From positions 1-22,626 of the forward strand of contig JAEWBY010000083.1 of the NCBI GenBank assembly GCA_023390905.1: a stretch of DNA of 22,626 nucleotides, in the 5' to 3' direction. Shown one piece after another: positions 9,983-18,051 of this stretch; the stretch's first letter is position 1; the number at the start of each line of letters is the position of its first letter. The position numbers and the translations under genes are program-made. Under the pieces are notes generated by a model, which saw only the letters and a list, made by a program, of their open reading frames with translations, was not told where the DNA came from and did not search any database. Source of the DNA: Pseudomonadota bacterium. GTDB taxonomy: Bacteria > Pseudomonadota > Gammaproteobacteria > Xanthomonadales > Xanthomonadaceae.

Positions 9983-9988
9983 ATGATA
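9983..9988 (-). promoter_or_regulatory. Possible -10 element for ubiH-ubiI
   Basis: TATCAT on the minus strand ends seven bases before the chosen ubiH ATG. This spacing would give a very short or leaderless transcript. No -35 consensus is visible in the GC-rich stretch upstream. Confidence 0.3.
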
Positions 9989-10063
9989 GCGGCTCGGCCC
10001 GCCCGGCCCCGCGTTGGGCCAAGGTCGAAGCCGGGCGCTCCCCACGAAGCCGCCCGGGCTGTC

Positions 10064-10069
10064 TAAAAT
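10064..10069 (+). promoter_or_regulatory. Possible -10 element for the membrane-protein/PduO unit
   Basis: TAAAAT, in the context GTCTAAAATGG, lies 29 bases before the ATG at 10099. It is a near-consensus -10 in an otherwise very GC-rich intergenic region. No good -35 is visible. Confidence 0.42.
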
Positions 10070-10098
10070 GGCCCGCTGAGCCTCCGGACACTGCCCGC

Positions 10099-10701
10099 AT
10101 GAACAACCGTTCCCAACGTGCCGCCCTTCTCGTCGTGCTTGCCCTGCTGATGGTGAGCACGCGCCTGCATCTTCCCGCCACGCTGACCCACATCGGCCCG
10201 ATCCCGGATGCCTCGTGGGCCGTGTTCTTCCTGGGCGGGTTCTACCTGCGGGGCTGGACGCGCTGGGCCTTCCCGTTGCTGATGGCGCTGGCGGTGCTGG
10301 TCGATTACATCGTGATCAGTGGCCAAGGCATCAATTTCTGGACCCACTACTGCGTATCGCCGGGCTACTGGTTCCTGCTGCCGGCGCATTTCGCCCTGTG
10401 GGCCGGCGGCATGATCGTGCGTCGCCACTACGGCGAAAATGCCGGCCGCACGCTGGCCATCCTGGTCGCCAGCCTGATCGCCTCGGTGGCGGTCTGCCAT
10501 CTGCTGGCGCAGGGCAGCTTCTACTGGCTCAGCGACAGCGTGACCGCGCCGAGCCTGTCCGGCTGGTGGAAGAACTACAGCGACTGGTTCCTGCCCTACC
10601 TGCGCGTGACCGCGATCTACGTCGGCCTGGCGGTGATCGCCCACGTCGGCGTCACCCAACTGGCGCGCATGGGCCAGAAGCACGGCGACTCGGTGCGCTG
10701 A
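10099..10701 (+). CDS. Six-helix integral membrane protein, possible S-component-like transporter
   Basis: The 200-residue protein is very hydrophobic, with about six membrane segments: residues 8-24, 38-52, 56-75, 86-107, 117-137 and 165-189. This size and topology match the small substrate-binding (S) subunits of ECF vitamin transporters and related putative transport families. I recall similar Xanthomonas proteins carrying a 'cobalamin ABC transporter' label, but I cannot verify that here. The gene is followed four bases later by a PduO-type cobalamin adenosyltransferase, which fits a role in vitamin B12 uptake or a related corrinoid step; that is inference. The start ATG matches the end of non-coding sequence and gives a short basic N-terminus (MNNRSQR). 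The frame is open far upstream only as a shadow of ubiH. Confidence 0.85.
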   Translation: MNNRSQRAALLVVLALLMVSTRLHLPATLTHIGPIPDASWAVFFLGGFYLRGWTRWAFPLLMALAVLVDYIVISGQGINFWTHYCVSPGYWFLLPAHFALWAGGMIVRRHYGENAGRTLAILVASLIASVAVCHLLAQGSFYWLSDSVTAPSLSGWWKNYSDWFLPYLRVTAIYVGLAVIAHVGVTQLARMGQKHGDSVR

Positions 10702-10705
10702 GCGC

Positions 10706-11266
10706 ATGGGCAATCGCCTTTCGAAGATCTATACCCGCACCGGTGATGACGGCAGCACCGGGCTGGGCGATGGCAGCCGGGTCGGCAAGGATTCGGCGCG
10801 CGTCACCGCCTACGGCACGGTGGACGAGGCCAACTCGGCGATCGGCGTGGTGCTGGCCGCGCCCGGAGTGCCGGAGGACGTGGCCGCGCTGCTGACCGTC
10901 ATCCAGCACCAGTTGTTCGATCTGGGCGGCGAGCTGTGCATTCCCGGCCACGCGGCGATCCAGGACGAGGACGTCGACGCACTCGAGGCGCGGCTGGATC
11001 ATTTCAACCAGGCGTTGCCGCCGTTGAAGGATTTCATCCTGCCCGCCGGTGGCGAAGCGGCGGCGCGTTGCCATCTGGCGCGCACCATCGTGCGCCGCGC
11101 CGAGCGCGAGACCGTCACCCTCGCCCGCCACGACGCGGTACGGCCGGAAGCGATCCGCTATCTCAACCGGCTCTCGGACCTGCTGTTCGTGCTGGCCCGC
11201 GTGCTGGCCCGCGCCAGCGGCCAGGGCGAAGTGCTGTGGAACCACGAACGCCGGCGGCCGGCGTAG
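10706..11266 (+). CDS. pduO: Cob(I)alamin adenosyltransferase, PduO type
   Basis: This enzyme transfers the 5'-deoxyadenosyl group of ATP to reduced corrinoid, making adenosylcobalamin. The 186-residue protein carries the PduO/MMAB signatures in order: the ATP-binding N-terminus IYTRTGDDGSTGLGDGSRV (8-26), the TAYGTVDEANSAIG block (residues 34-47), FILPAGGEAAARCHLART (109-126) followed by VRRAER, and RYLNRLSDLLFVLAR near the C-terminus. It is therefore not the unrelated BtuR/CobA type. The start is four bases after the membrane protein stop and no Shine-Dalgarno is seen, so translation is probably coupled. The histone-deacetylase-like gene follows after 13 bases. The three probably form one transcript. 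Confidence 0.95.
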   Translation: MGNRLSKIYTRTGDDGSTGLGDGSRVGKDSARVTAYGTVDEANSAIGVVLAAPGVPEDVAALLTVIQHQLFDLGGELCIPGHAAIQDEDVDALEARLDHFNQALPPLKDFILPAGGEAAARCHLARTIVRRAERETVTLARHDAVRPEAIRYLNRLSDLLFVLARVLARASGQGEVLWNHERRRPA

Positions 11267-11279
11267 GGTTCGGCTCGGC

Positions 11280-12188
11280 GTGATCATCTACACCCATCCC
11301 GCGTGCCTGCTGCACGATACCGGCCCGGAGCATCCGGAATGCGCGGCCCGGCTGGAAGTCGTGCTGGAAGCACTGCGCGCACGGCATGGGGATGTGGAAT
11401 GGCGCGAGGCGCCGCTGGCCAAGCTGGGCGATCTGCGCCGCGTGCATGACGAACACCTGCTGCGCGAGGTGCTGGACGCGGATTTCGACGGCCACCGCAT
11501 GCTCGATCCGGATACGGTGATGGTGCCGGCTTCACGTGCGGCGGCGTTGCGTGCGGCCGGGTCGGGCATCGCCGCGGTCGATGCGGTGATGCATGGCGAC
11601 ACCGACACCGTGTTCTGCGCGGTGCGTCCCCCTGGGCATCACGCCACGGGGAACACGGCGATGGGGTTCTGCCTGTTCAACAACATCGCCGTCGCGGCCG
11701 CGCACGCGCTGGACAGGCACGGCCTGGAACGGGTGGCGATCATCGATTTCGACGTGCACCACGGCAACGGTACGCAGGCGATCTTCGCCAACGAACCTCG
11801 CGTGGCGTACTTCAGCACGCATGAGTCGGGCCTGTTCCCCAACAGCGGCGCGCCCTACGAGCGCGGCGTGGGCAACGTCTTCAACGTATTGCTGCCGCCG
11901 GGCAGCGGCGGCTTCCGCTTCCAGAACATCTGGGCCGATCAACTGCTGCCGGCGCTGGATGAAATGAAGCCGCAACTGGTGATGATCTCGGCCGGCTTCG
12001 ACGCGCACATGCGCGACCCGCTGGCGAACCTGATGCTGGAGACCGAAGACTTCGCCTGGATCACCCGCCAGTTGCGCGCGATCGCCCGACGCCACGCCGA
12101 CGGCCGCATCGTCTCGATGCTCGAGGGCGGCTACGATCTGGAGGCGCTGAAGGAGTCCGCCGCCGCGCACGTGGACGAGCTGCGCTGA
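11280..12188 (+). CDS. Histone deacetylase family hydrolase (class II / acetylpolyamine amidohydrolase type)
   Basis: This zinc hydrolase, with the arginase/deacetylase fold, removes acetyl groups from lysine, polyamines or related amines. The 302-residue protein has all catalytic features: the His120-His121 pair in RPPGHHATG, zinc ligands Asp158 and His160 in DFDVHHGNG, Asp241 in SAGFDAH, and the transition-state Tyr285 in LEGGYDLEAL. The N-terminus IIYTHPACLLHDTGPEHPE is the usual opening. A GTG start at 11280 is chosen because it lies just before that conserved opening; the frame runs further upstream only inside the adenosyltransferase gene. The ribosome site is weak. Bacterial relatives deacetylate polyamines, acetoin-related substrates or proteins, and the sequence does not say which. 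Confidence 0.93.
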   Translation: MIIYTHPACLLHDTGPEHPECAARLEVVLEALRARHGDVEWREAPLAKLGDLRRVHDEHLLREVLDADFDGHRMLDPDTVMVPASRAAALRAAGSGIAAVDAVMHGDTDTVFCAVRPPGHHATGNTAMGFCLFNNIAVAAAHALDRHGLERVAIIDFDVHHGNGTQAIFANEPRVAYFSTHESGLFPNSGAPYERGVGNVFNVLLPPGSGGFRFQNIWADQLLPALDEMKPQLVMISAGFDAHMRDPLANLMLETEDFAWITRQLRAIARRHADGRIVSMLEGGYDLEALKESAAAHVDELR

Positions 12189-12220
12189 GCCAGCCCCGCG
12201 GCGTGCTCGACTGGATGAAC

Positions 12221-12250
12221 CCCGCCCCACACGGGCCGGGAGCTTTCATT
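12221..12250 (+). terminator. Candidate terminator hairpin before lptD
   Basis: CCCG+CCC (12221-12227) pairs with GGG+CGGG (12233-12240) around a five-base loop with one bulged C. It is followed by AGCTTTCATT, a weak T-containing tail. It sits 33 bases after the deacetylase stop, suggesting that lptD has its own promoter downstream. Confidence 0.35.
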
Positions 12251-12321
12251 GCCCGCATGCATGGGATGCGGCAAGCTAGCGGCCGTTTCTGAACCACCCC
12301 TGCCACGGAGCCCGGTACCGC

Positions 12322-14769
12322 GTGCGTCCAGTCCTTCGCTTGCTGCCCCTGCCCTTCAGTATCGCCCTGTGCTTGCCGGCGCTGGCGGACGAAAAGCCCG
12401 AGAGCTGGGCGCTGTGCCCGATACAGGATCCGGTCCCGACCTTCGAAGGCGTGGCCGAACCGGCCGCGGGTTCGAACACCGAGCAGGCGCGCGCCGCGCG
12501 TGCGCAGCAGGACACTGCGATCGAAGGCGATGCGCTGACCGGTACCGAGTCCGACGCCCACTACCAGGGCAACGTCACCCTGCGCCGCGGTGACCAGTTC
12601 CTTGGTGCGGACAACCTGAAGTTCGACCAGAACACCAATACCTATTCGGCCGAAGGCCACGTGCGCTACCAGGATGCGGGCATCCGCATCGTCGCCGAGA
12701 GCGCGCGCGGCGATCAGGAAGCCGATCGCCACCAGATCGACAACCTGCAGTACCAGTTGATCGCCCGGCGCGGCAACGGCGGCGCCGATCGCATCGAGAT
12801 GAGCGGCTCCGAAGGCAAGCTGCACCACTCCACCTATTCCACCTGCGACCCCGAGGATCGGCGCTGGGAGCTGCGTGCGCATCGCATCGATGTCGACACC
12901 GAAAGCGGCTGGGGCGTGGCGCGCGGCGCGACGGTGCGCCTGGGCCACGTGCCGGTGCTGTACGTGCCGTGGTTCAAGTTCCCGGTCGATGATCGCCGCC
13001 ACACCGGCCTGCTGTATCCGGCGCTGAGCCGGTCCGGCCGCAACGGCCTGGACTACCGCCAGCCGATCTATTTCAACCTGGCGCCCAACTATGACGCCAC
13101 GCTCTATCCGCGCTACATGAGCGAGCGTGGCTTCGCGCTGGGCGGGGAATTCCGCTACCTGTACCGCGGCGGCAAGGGCACGTTCGTCGGCAACTACATG
13201 CACCGCGACGATCTGCTGGAGACCCGGACCACCGAGGAGGATTTCCGCCCGGAGCAGAATCCGGACCCGGAGGACAGCCGCGGCATGGCCGGCTTCAGCG
13301 GCTACCACAACATCAACGACAACTGGCAGGCGCGCGCCAACCTGATCTGGTTCAGCGATTCGCGCTACACCGAGGATTTCAGCAACTCGCTGGCCGGTCT
13401 GTCGGCGGCGTCCACCACCAGCATCGCCGGCATCTACGGCGTGGGCGACGGCTGGGACGCCGGCCTGATGGCCGACACGTGGCAGTTGATGGACTACACC
13501 TCCAGCGAACTGACCCTGCCCTACAACCGCCTGCCACGCGCCTATGCGAACTGGTCGCGCAGCCTGACGCCGTGGTTCACCGCCGGCGTGCACACCGAAG
13601 CCGTGCGCTTCCAGCACAACCGGCGTGGCGACGGCACCCGCCTGGATTTCAAGCCCTACGTGTCGATGCCGATGCAGGGCGCTTCGTGGTACGTCACGCC
13701 GACACTGGCGTGGCGCTACACCGACTATCAGCTGGAACCGGAACTGGCGCGGGAAATCGCCGTCTCACGCGCCACTGCCGCCGTGCCCTCGGGAACGCCG
13801 ATCACCGAAGCGATGATCGCGCAGTACTACGACGAAAAACCCAATCGCAGCCTGCCGATCGGGTCGCTCGATGCCGGCCTGTTCTTCGACCGCGAGACCG
13901 AGATCAAGGGCACGCAGTTCCTGCAGACGCTGGAACCGCGGCTGTTCTATCTCAACGCGCCGTACCGCGAGCAGGAAGGCATCCCGCTGTTCGACACCCG
14001 CCCCTTCACCTTCAGCTGGGGCCAGATGTTCCGTGACAACCGCTATACCGGCCCGGATCGCCAGAGCGACGCCAACCAGCTCACCCTGGCATTGAGCACG
14101 CGCTGGCTGCGCCAGACCGATGGCTTCGAGCGGTTCTCGGCCAGCATCGGGCAGATCCGCTATTTCGACGACACACGCGTGATCGTGCCGGGTGAAACCC
14201 CGCTCGAACGCGGCAAATCGGCCTGGGTCGTGGACGCCAACTACGCGCCCACCGATCGCTGGAACATCGGCGCGTCCTACCAGTGGGACCCGAAATACCG
14301 GCGCGAGGATCTGGCGAGCGTGCGCGCCCGTTACCTGGTCGGCGACGACGGCGTGGTCAACCTGAGCTACCGCAGCCGCCGCGAATTGCTGGAACAGGTG
14401 GATTTTTCCTTCCTGTACCCGGTCACGCCTTCATGGAGCATCGTCGGCCGCTACTACTACTCGCTGTACAAGGACAATGGCGCCGACCCCGGCCTGCTGG
14501 AAGGCATCGCCGGCGTGCAGTGGGACAGCTGCTGCCTGGCCGTGCGCGCGGTGGTGCGCCGCTACGTGCGCAACCGCGACGGCGACATGAACAACCAGTT
14601 CCAGATCGAATTCATCCTCAAGGGCCTCGGCTCGGCAGGCCAGAACACCGAGCGCACCTTGCGCCGTGGTATTCTCGGCTATTACCGAGACGACCTCTAT
14701 CTCGTCCCGCCGAGCAATACGACGCCGGATCCGGACGACGACCCCAATGTGCCGGACGTAATCCTATGA
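12322..14769 (+). CDS. lptD: LPS-assembly outer-membrane protein LptD
   Basis: LptD is the beta-barrel that, with LptE, inserts lipopolysaccharide into the outer leaflet. The 815-residue precursor has a signal peptide ending near Ala22 (LPALA). An N-terminal jellyroll (OstA-like) domain spans about 65-200 (YQGNVTLRRGDQFLGADNLKF). The rest is a large barrel rich in aromatic strands (VPVLYVPWFKFPVDDRRHTG opens it). The four cysteines needed for the two disulfides are present: Cys32, Cys175, and the adjacent Cys737-Cys738 in QWDSCCLAVR. The start codon is GTG with GGAG about 12 bases upstream, so initiation may be modest; no in-frame ATG lies just upstream. The stop overlaps surA by four bases, which fits SurA being the chaperone that folds LptD. 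Confidence 0.97.
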   Translation: MRPVLRLLPLPFSIALCLPALADEKPESWALCPIQDPVPTFEGVAEPAAGSNTEQARAARAQQDTAIEGDALTGTESDAHYQGNVTLRRGDQFLGADNLKFDQNTNTYSAEGHVRYQDAGIRIVAESARGDQEADRHQIDNLQYQLIARRGNGGADRIEMSGSEGKLHHSTYSTCDPEDRRWELRAHRIDVDTESGWGVARGATVRLGHVPVLYVPWFKFPVDDRRHTGLLYPALSRSGRNGLDYRQPIYFNLAPNYDATLYPRYMSERGFALGGEFRYLYRGGKGTFVGNYMHRDDLLETRTTEEDFRPEQNPDPEDSRGMAGFSGYHNINDNWQARANLIWFSDSRYTEDFSNSLAGLSAASTTSIAGIYGVGDGWDAGLMADTWQLMDYTSSELTLPYNRLPRAYANWSRSLTPWFTAGVHTEAVRFQHNRRGDGTRLDFKPYVSMPMQGASWYVTPTLAWRYTDYQLEPELAREIAVSRATAAVPSGTPITEAMIAQYYDEKPNRSLPIGSLDAGLFFDRETEIKGTQFLQTLEPRLFYLNAPYREQEGIPLFDTRPFTFSWGQMFRDNRYTGPDRQSDANQLTLALSTRWLRQTDGFERFSASIGQIRYFDDTRVIVPGETPLERGKSAWVVDANYAPTDRWNIGASYQWDPKYRREDLASVRARYLVGDDGVVNLSYRSRRELLEQVDFSFLYPVTPSWSIVGRYYYSLYKDNGADPGLLEGIAGVQWDSCCLAVRAVVRRYVRNRDGDMNNQFQIEFILKGLGSAGQNTERTLRRGILGYYRDDLYLVPPSNTTPDPDDDPNVPDVIL

Positions 14770-16121
14770 CCTCCAAGCTGTCCCGTTCCCTGGCCGCCCT
14801 GCTGGTGGCCGCTGCCTGCATCGCGCCGCTGTCGGCGCAGAACCTTCAGCCGCTGGACCGGATCGCGGCGATCGTGGACGAGGACGTCATTCTCCAGAGC
14901 GAGCTGGATCGCGCCGTCGCCAACATCGTGGCGCAGTACGCCAACCAGCCCGGCCAGCTCCCGCCCCGCAACGTGCTGGAACGGCAGGTGATGGAGCGGC
15001 TGGTGCTGGTCAAGCTGCAGGTGGCGCGCGCCAACGGCAGCGGCATCCGGGTCAGCGACGAGGAAGTCAACAGCGCGGTGGCCAGCGTCGCCCAGCAGAA
15101 CAACATGACGCCCGACGCGTTGCGCGCGCGCCTGGCGCAGGACGGCATGTCGTTCACCGATTTCCGCAACTCGCTGCGTGACGAGATCACCGTGCAGCGC
15201 CTGCGCCAGAGCTTCGCGCAGAGCCGCGTGCAGGTCAGCGAAAGCGAAGTGGATGCCGCGCTGGCCAGCCAGTCCTCCGGCGTGCAGTACCACCTGGCCC
15301 ACATCCTGGTGGCGCTGCCGGACGGCGCGACCGCCGAGCAGATCGCCACCGGCCAGCAGAAGATCGAAGGCGTCAAGGCGCTCATCGACAAGGGCGAGAT
15401 GGATTTCAACGCCGCGGCCGTCCGTTATTCCGACAGCCCCAACGCACTGGAAGGCGGCGATCTGGGCTGGCGCACCGTGGATGAAATTCCGACCGCCTTC
15501 GTCGAGACCCTCAAGACGATGTCGCCCGGCCAGGTCATCGGTCCGATCCGCGGCGCCAGTGGTTTCCAGTTGCTGAAGCTGGTGGAAACCCGCAGCGGCA
15601 GCCAGGCGCAGGCCAGCACGGTCACCGAATACAACGCGCGACACATCCTGATCCGCATCACCCCGACCCAGGACGCGGCGGCCGCCAAGGCCAAGATCGA
15701 CACCCTGCGTGCGCGCATCGTCGGCGGCGCGGACTTCGCGACCGTGGCCAAGGAGTCGTCCGACGACGCCAACAGCCGCAACGAAGGCGGCGATTTGGGC
15801 TGGTTCCCGGCCGATGCGTACGGCCCGGCATTCGGCCAGCAGGTCGCGGGCATCGGCGATGGCGAGATCACGCAGGCGTTCCGCACTGACGCCGGCTGGC
15901 ACATCGTCCAGCGCGTGGGTTCGCGCCAGACCGACGTGACCAGCGACAACCAGCGCGCGCAGGTGCGCGAGACCATCGGCCGCCGCAAGCTGGAAGACGA
16001 ATACAACCGCTTCCTGCAGGAAATGCGTGGCGAAGCCTACGTCGACGTGCGCACGGGCGATCAGGCGCAGGACGGCACGCCGGCACCGGCGACGCCGCCG
16101 GTCGCCGCGCCCGGCGGCTGA
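14766..16121 (+). CDS. surA: Periplasmic chaperone and peptidyl-prolyl isomerase SurA
   Basis: SurA escorts unfolded outer-membrane proteins, LptD included, through the periplasm. The 451-residue precursor has a signal peptide with cleavage predicted after Ala24 (APLSA). The mature protein opens with LDRIAAIVDEDVILQSELD, the hallmark of the SurA N-terminal chaperone domain (about 28-165). Two parvulin domains follow, about 173-272 (YHLAHILVALPDG, SPNALEGGDLGWRTVDEIPT) and about 288-383 (YNARHILIRITP, SRNEGGDLGWFPADAYGPAF). A C-terminal helix completes the chaperone core. The tail is Ala/Pro/Gly-rich (from about residue 434), a lineage-specific extension. It is coupled to lptD by ATGA and is followed by pdxA after a single base. 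Confidence 0.97.
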   Translation: MTSKLSRSLAALLVAAACIAPLSAQNLQPLDRIAAIVDEDVILQSELDRAVANIVAQYANQPGQLPPRNVLERQVMERLVLVKLQVARANGSGIRVSDEEVNSAVASVAQQNNMTPDALRARLAQDGMSFTDFRNSLRDEITVQRLRQSFAQSRVQVSESEVDAALASQSSGVQYHLAHILVALPDGATAEQIATGQQKIEGVKALIDKGEMDFNAAAVRYSDSPNALEGGDLGWRTVDEIPTAFVETLKTMSPGQVIGPIRGASGFQLLKLVETRSGSQAQASTVTEYNARHILIRITPTQDAAAAKAKIDTLRARIVGGADFATVAKESSDDANSRNEGGDLGWFPADAYGPAFGQQVAGIGDGEITQAFRTDAGWHIVQRVGSRQTDVTSDNQRAQVRETIGRRKLEDEYNRFLQEMRGEAYVDVRTGDQAQDGTPAPATPPVAAPGG

Positions 16122-16122
16122 C

Positions 16123-17103
16123 ATGCTGCCTTCGCTCGCGCTGGTGCCAGGCGAGCCGGCCGGAGTCGGTCCCGAACTCTGCGTCCGTCTGGCGCAGACC
16201 CCGCGCAGCGACTGCCGCATCACCGCGTTCGCCGATGCCGATGCACTGCACGCCGCGGCGCGCGCAGTGTCGCTGCCACTGCGCTTGCTGCCCGAAGGCC
16301 AGGATGCGCGCGAACCCGGGGACCTCTGCCTCCGTCCGATTCCGCATCCGGTGCGTGCCGCGTTCGGCGTGCCCGAAGCCGGCAACGCCGCGAGCGTGGT
16401 CGAAGCGCTGAAGCAGGCGGCACTGGCCTGCCAGCGGGGCGAATTCGATGGCCTGGTCACCGGTCCGGTGCACAAGGCGGCCATCAACGCCGGGGGCATC
16501 GCCTACACCGGCACCACCGAACTGCTGGCCGGATGGGCCGGGCGCGAGGTGGTGATGATGCTCGCCAACGACATCGTGCGCGTGGCGCTGGCCACGACCC
16601 ATCTGCCGTTGCGTGAGGTCGCAGACGCCATCACCGCCGACAGCGTGACCACCACGCTGCGCATCACGCACGACGCGCTCCGTCACGATTTCGGCGTCGC
16701 ACAGCCGGTGATCGCGGTGCTCGGACTGAATCCCCATGCCGGCGAAGCCGGGCATCTCGGGCGCGAGGAGATCGAAGTCATCGAACCGGTGCTGGACGCG
16801 CTGCGTGCGCAGGGCATGCACCTGATCGGCCCGTTGCCGGCCGACACCGCCTTCCTGCCGCGCAAGCTCGAAGGTTTCGATGCCGTGGTCGCGATGTATC
16901 ACGATCAGGGGCTGCCGGTACTCAAGTACAGCGGCTTCGAACACGCCGTAAACCTCACCCTGGGGCTGCCCTACCCGCGCGTGGCCGTCGATCACGGCAC
17001 TGCACTGGATCTGGCCGGACAGGGCGTGGCCGATCCCTCCAGCCTGTTCGCCGCCGTCGCCACCTGCGCGCGCATTGCCGCGCAGCGCCTCGCCACGCGC
17101 TGA
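16123..17103 (+). CDS. pdxA: 4-hydroxythreonine-4-phosphate dehydrogenase PdxA
   Basis: PdxA oxidises 4-phosphohydroxy-L-threonine in the DXP-dependent pathway to pyridoxal phosphate. The 326-residue protein has the family's substrate loop VTGPVHKAAIN and TGTTELLAGWAG. The three metal-binding histidines are His160 (TTHLPLREV), His205 (GLNPHAGE) and His260 (AMYHDQGLPVLK); their spacing equals that of His166, His211 and His266 in E. coli PdxA. The C-terminal signature is GLPYPRVAVDHGTALDLAGQ. The ATG at 16123 follows the surA stop by one base; the frame is open further up only as a surA shadow. Placement between surA and rsmA is the classic gammaproteobacterial arrangement. Confidence 0.97.
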   Translation: MLPSLALVPGEPAGVGPELCVRLAQTPRSDCRITAFADADALHAAARAVSLPLRLLPEGQDAREPGDLCLRPIPHPVRAAFGVPEAGNAASVVEALKQAALACQRGEFDGLVTGPVHKAAINAGGIAYTGTTELLAGWAGREVVMMLANDIVRVALATTHLPLREVADAITADSVTTTLRITHDALRHDFGVAQPVIAVLGLNPHAGEAGHLGREEIEVIEPVLDALRAQGMHLIGPLPADTAFLPRKLEGFDAVVAMYHDQGLPVLKYSGFEHAVNLTLGLPYPRVAVDHGTALDLAGQGVADPSSLFAAVATCARIAAQRLATR

Positions 17104-17129
17104 GCGATATCGACGCCCTGCGCGGCGGG

Positions 17130-17135
17130 TACACT
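17130..17135 (+). promoter_or_regulatory. Possible -10 element for rsmA
   Basis: TACACT in the context GGGTACACTGGG lies in the 103-base pdxA-rsmA gap. It would give a leader of about 65 bases. It is the same hexamer as the one directly before apaG. Confidence 0.38.
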
Positions 17136-17206
17136 GGGCCGTGCCGTGACTGCGCGCTCAAGTGCATGTCGCGCCGACTTCCCCCACTGCACTGCCTGCC
17201 TCTTCC

Positions 17207-18004
17207 ATGTCCGCATTCAAGGCGCCGCCGAAAAAATCCCTGGGCCAGCACTTCCTGACCGATCGCAGCTACATCGATCGCATCGTCCAGGCGGTGAACC
17301 CGCAGGCCGGTGATCGGCTGGTCGAAATCGGACCGGGACAGGGTGCGATCACCTTTCCGCTGCTGCGCCGCCACGGCGAACTGACCGCGATCGAATTCGA
17401 TCGCGATCTGATCACGCCGCTGATGGAAGCCTCCGAAGGCATCGGCCGGCTCACCATCATCCACAAGGACGTGCTCGACGTGGACTTCGGCAAGCTCGCC
17501 GGGGACCAACCGCTGCGGCTGGTCGGCAACCTGCCCTACAACCTGTCATCACCCATCCTGTTCCATGCGATCGAACACGCCGACGTCATCCGCGACATGG
17601 TGTTCATGCTGCAGAAGGAGGTCGTGGATCGGATGGCCGCCGGACCGGGCAGCAAGGTTTACGGCCGGCTGAGCGTGATGCTGCAGGCGTACTGCGCGGT
17701 GACGCCATTGTTCGTGGTGCCGCCCGGTGCGTTCCGTCCGCCGCCGAAGGTGGATTCGGCCGTCGTGCGCGTGGTGCCGCGGTCGCCGCGGGACATCGGC
17801 CTGGAGGATGCATCGCGTTTTGCCGAGGTCGTCCGCGCCGCGTTTGGACAGCGCCGCAAGACGCTGCGCAACGCGCTTTCCAGCGTGTGTGATGCCGCTC
17901 AGATCGAAGCGGCCGGCCTCAGTCCCGATGCTCGCGCCGAGCAGATCGAGGTCGCCGGTTTCATCCGTCTGGCCAATTCGATCCCGGCGGCCCCCTCGAT
18001 CTGA
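17207..18004 (+). CDS. rsmA: 16S rRNA dimethyladenosine transferase RsmA (KsgA)
   Basis: RsmA dimethylates A1518 and A1519 at the 3' end of 16S rRNA, a checkpoint in small-subunit maturation. The 265-residue protein has the expected order. KKSLGQHFLTD (9-19) is the N-terminal motif, and LVEIGPGQGAITFPLL (38-53) binds SAM. Asn108-Leu-Pro-Tyr111 in GNLPYNLSSP is the catalytic N-L-P-Y motif. PPGAFRPPPKVDSAVV precedes the helical C-terminal domain, which includes FGQRRKTLRNAL. I choose the ATG at 17207 by family length. A GTG 15 codons upstream (17162) is also in frame. No Shine-Dalgarno precedes 17207, so initiation may rely on an unstructured leader. Confidence 0.96.
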   Translation: MSAFKAPPKKSLGQHFLTDRSYIDRIVQAVNPQAGDRLVEIGPGQGAITFPLLRRHGELTAIEFDRDLITPLMEASEGIGRLTIIHKDVLDVDFGKLAGDQPLRLVGNLPYNLSSPILFHAIEHADVIRDMVFMLQKEVVDRMAAGPGSKVYGRLSVMLQAYCAVTPLFVVPPGAFRPPPKVDSAVVRVVPRSPRDIGLEDASRFAEVVRAAFGQRRKTLRNALSSVCDAAQIEAAGLSPDARAEQIEVAGFIRLANSIPAAPSI

Positions 18005-18039
18005 GCTGCGCCTGCGTTCCCGTTTCACGCGGCAATGCA

Positions 18040-18045
18040 TACACT
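18040..18045 (+). promoter_or_regulatory. Possible -10 element giving a leaderless apaG transcript
   Basis: TACACT ends six bases before the apaG ATG (18052), so the predicted transcription start falls at or next to the start codon. There is no Shine-Dalgarno, which is consistent with leaderless translation. The -35 region is unremarkable. Confidence 0.4.
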
Positions 18046-18051
18046 GTCGCC

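Noticed and set aside
8188..10098. A long plus-strand frame through ubiI and ubiH in phase with the membrane protein
   Set aside because: Its upstream part is antisense to two certain flavoenzyme genes. Only the part from 10099 has real membrane-protein character.
9985..10098. A cobalamin riboswitch before the membrane protein/pduO unit
   Set aside because: The gap is only about 114 bases, shared with the ubiH promoter, and I see no B12-box-like sequence.
12253..12271. CCGCAT/ATGCGG inverted repeat before lptD
   Set aside because: A six-base stem with a seven-base loop and no other signal is within chance in this sequence, though it could be an operator.
12061..13617. A 518-codon frame antisense to lptD
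   Set aside because: It lacks recognisable motifs, and lptD on the other strand carries its signal peptide and all four cysteines.
14697..16499. A 600-codon frame antisense to surA and pdxA
   Set aside because: It is a shadow of two certain genes with no ribosome site or domain.
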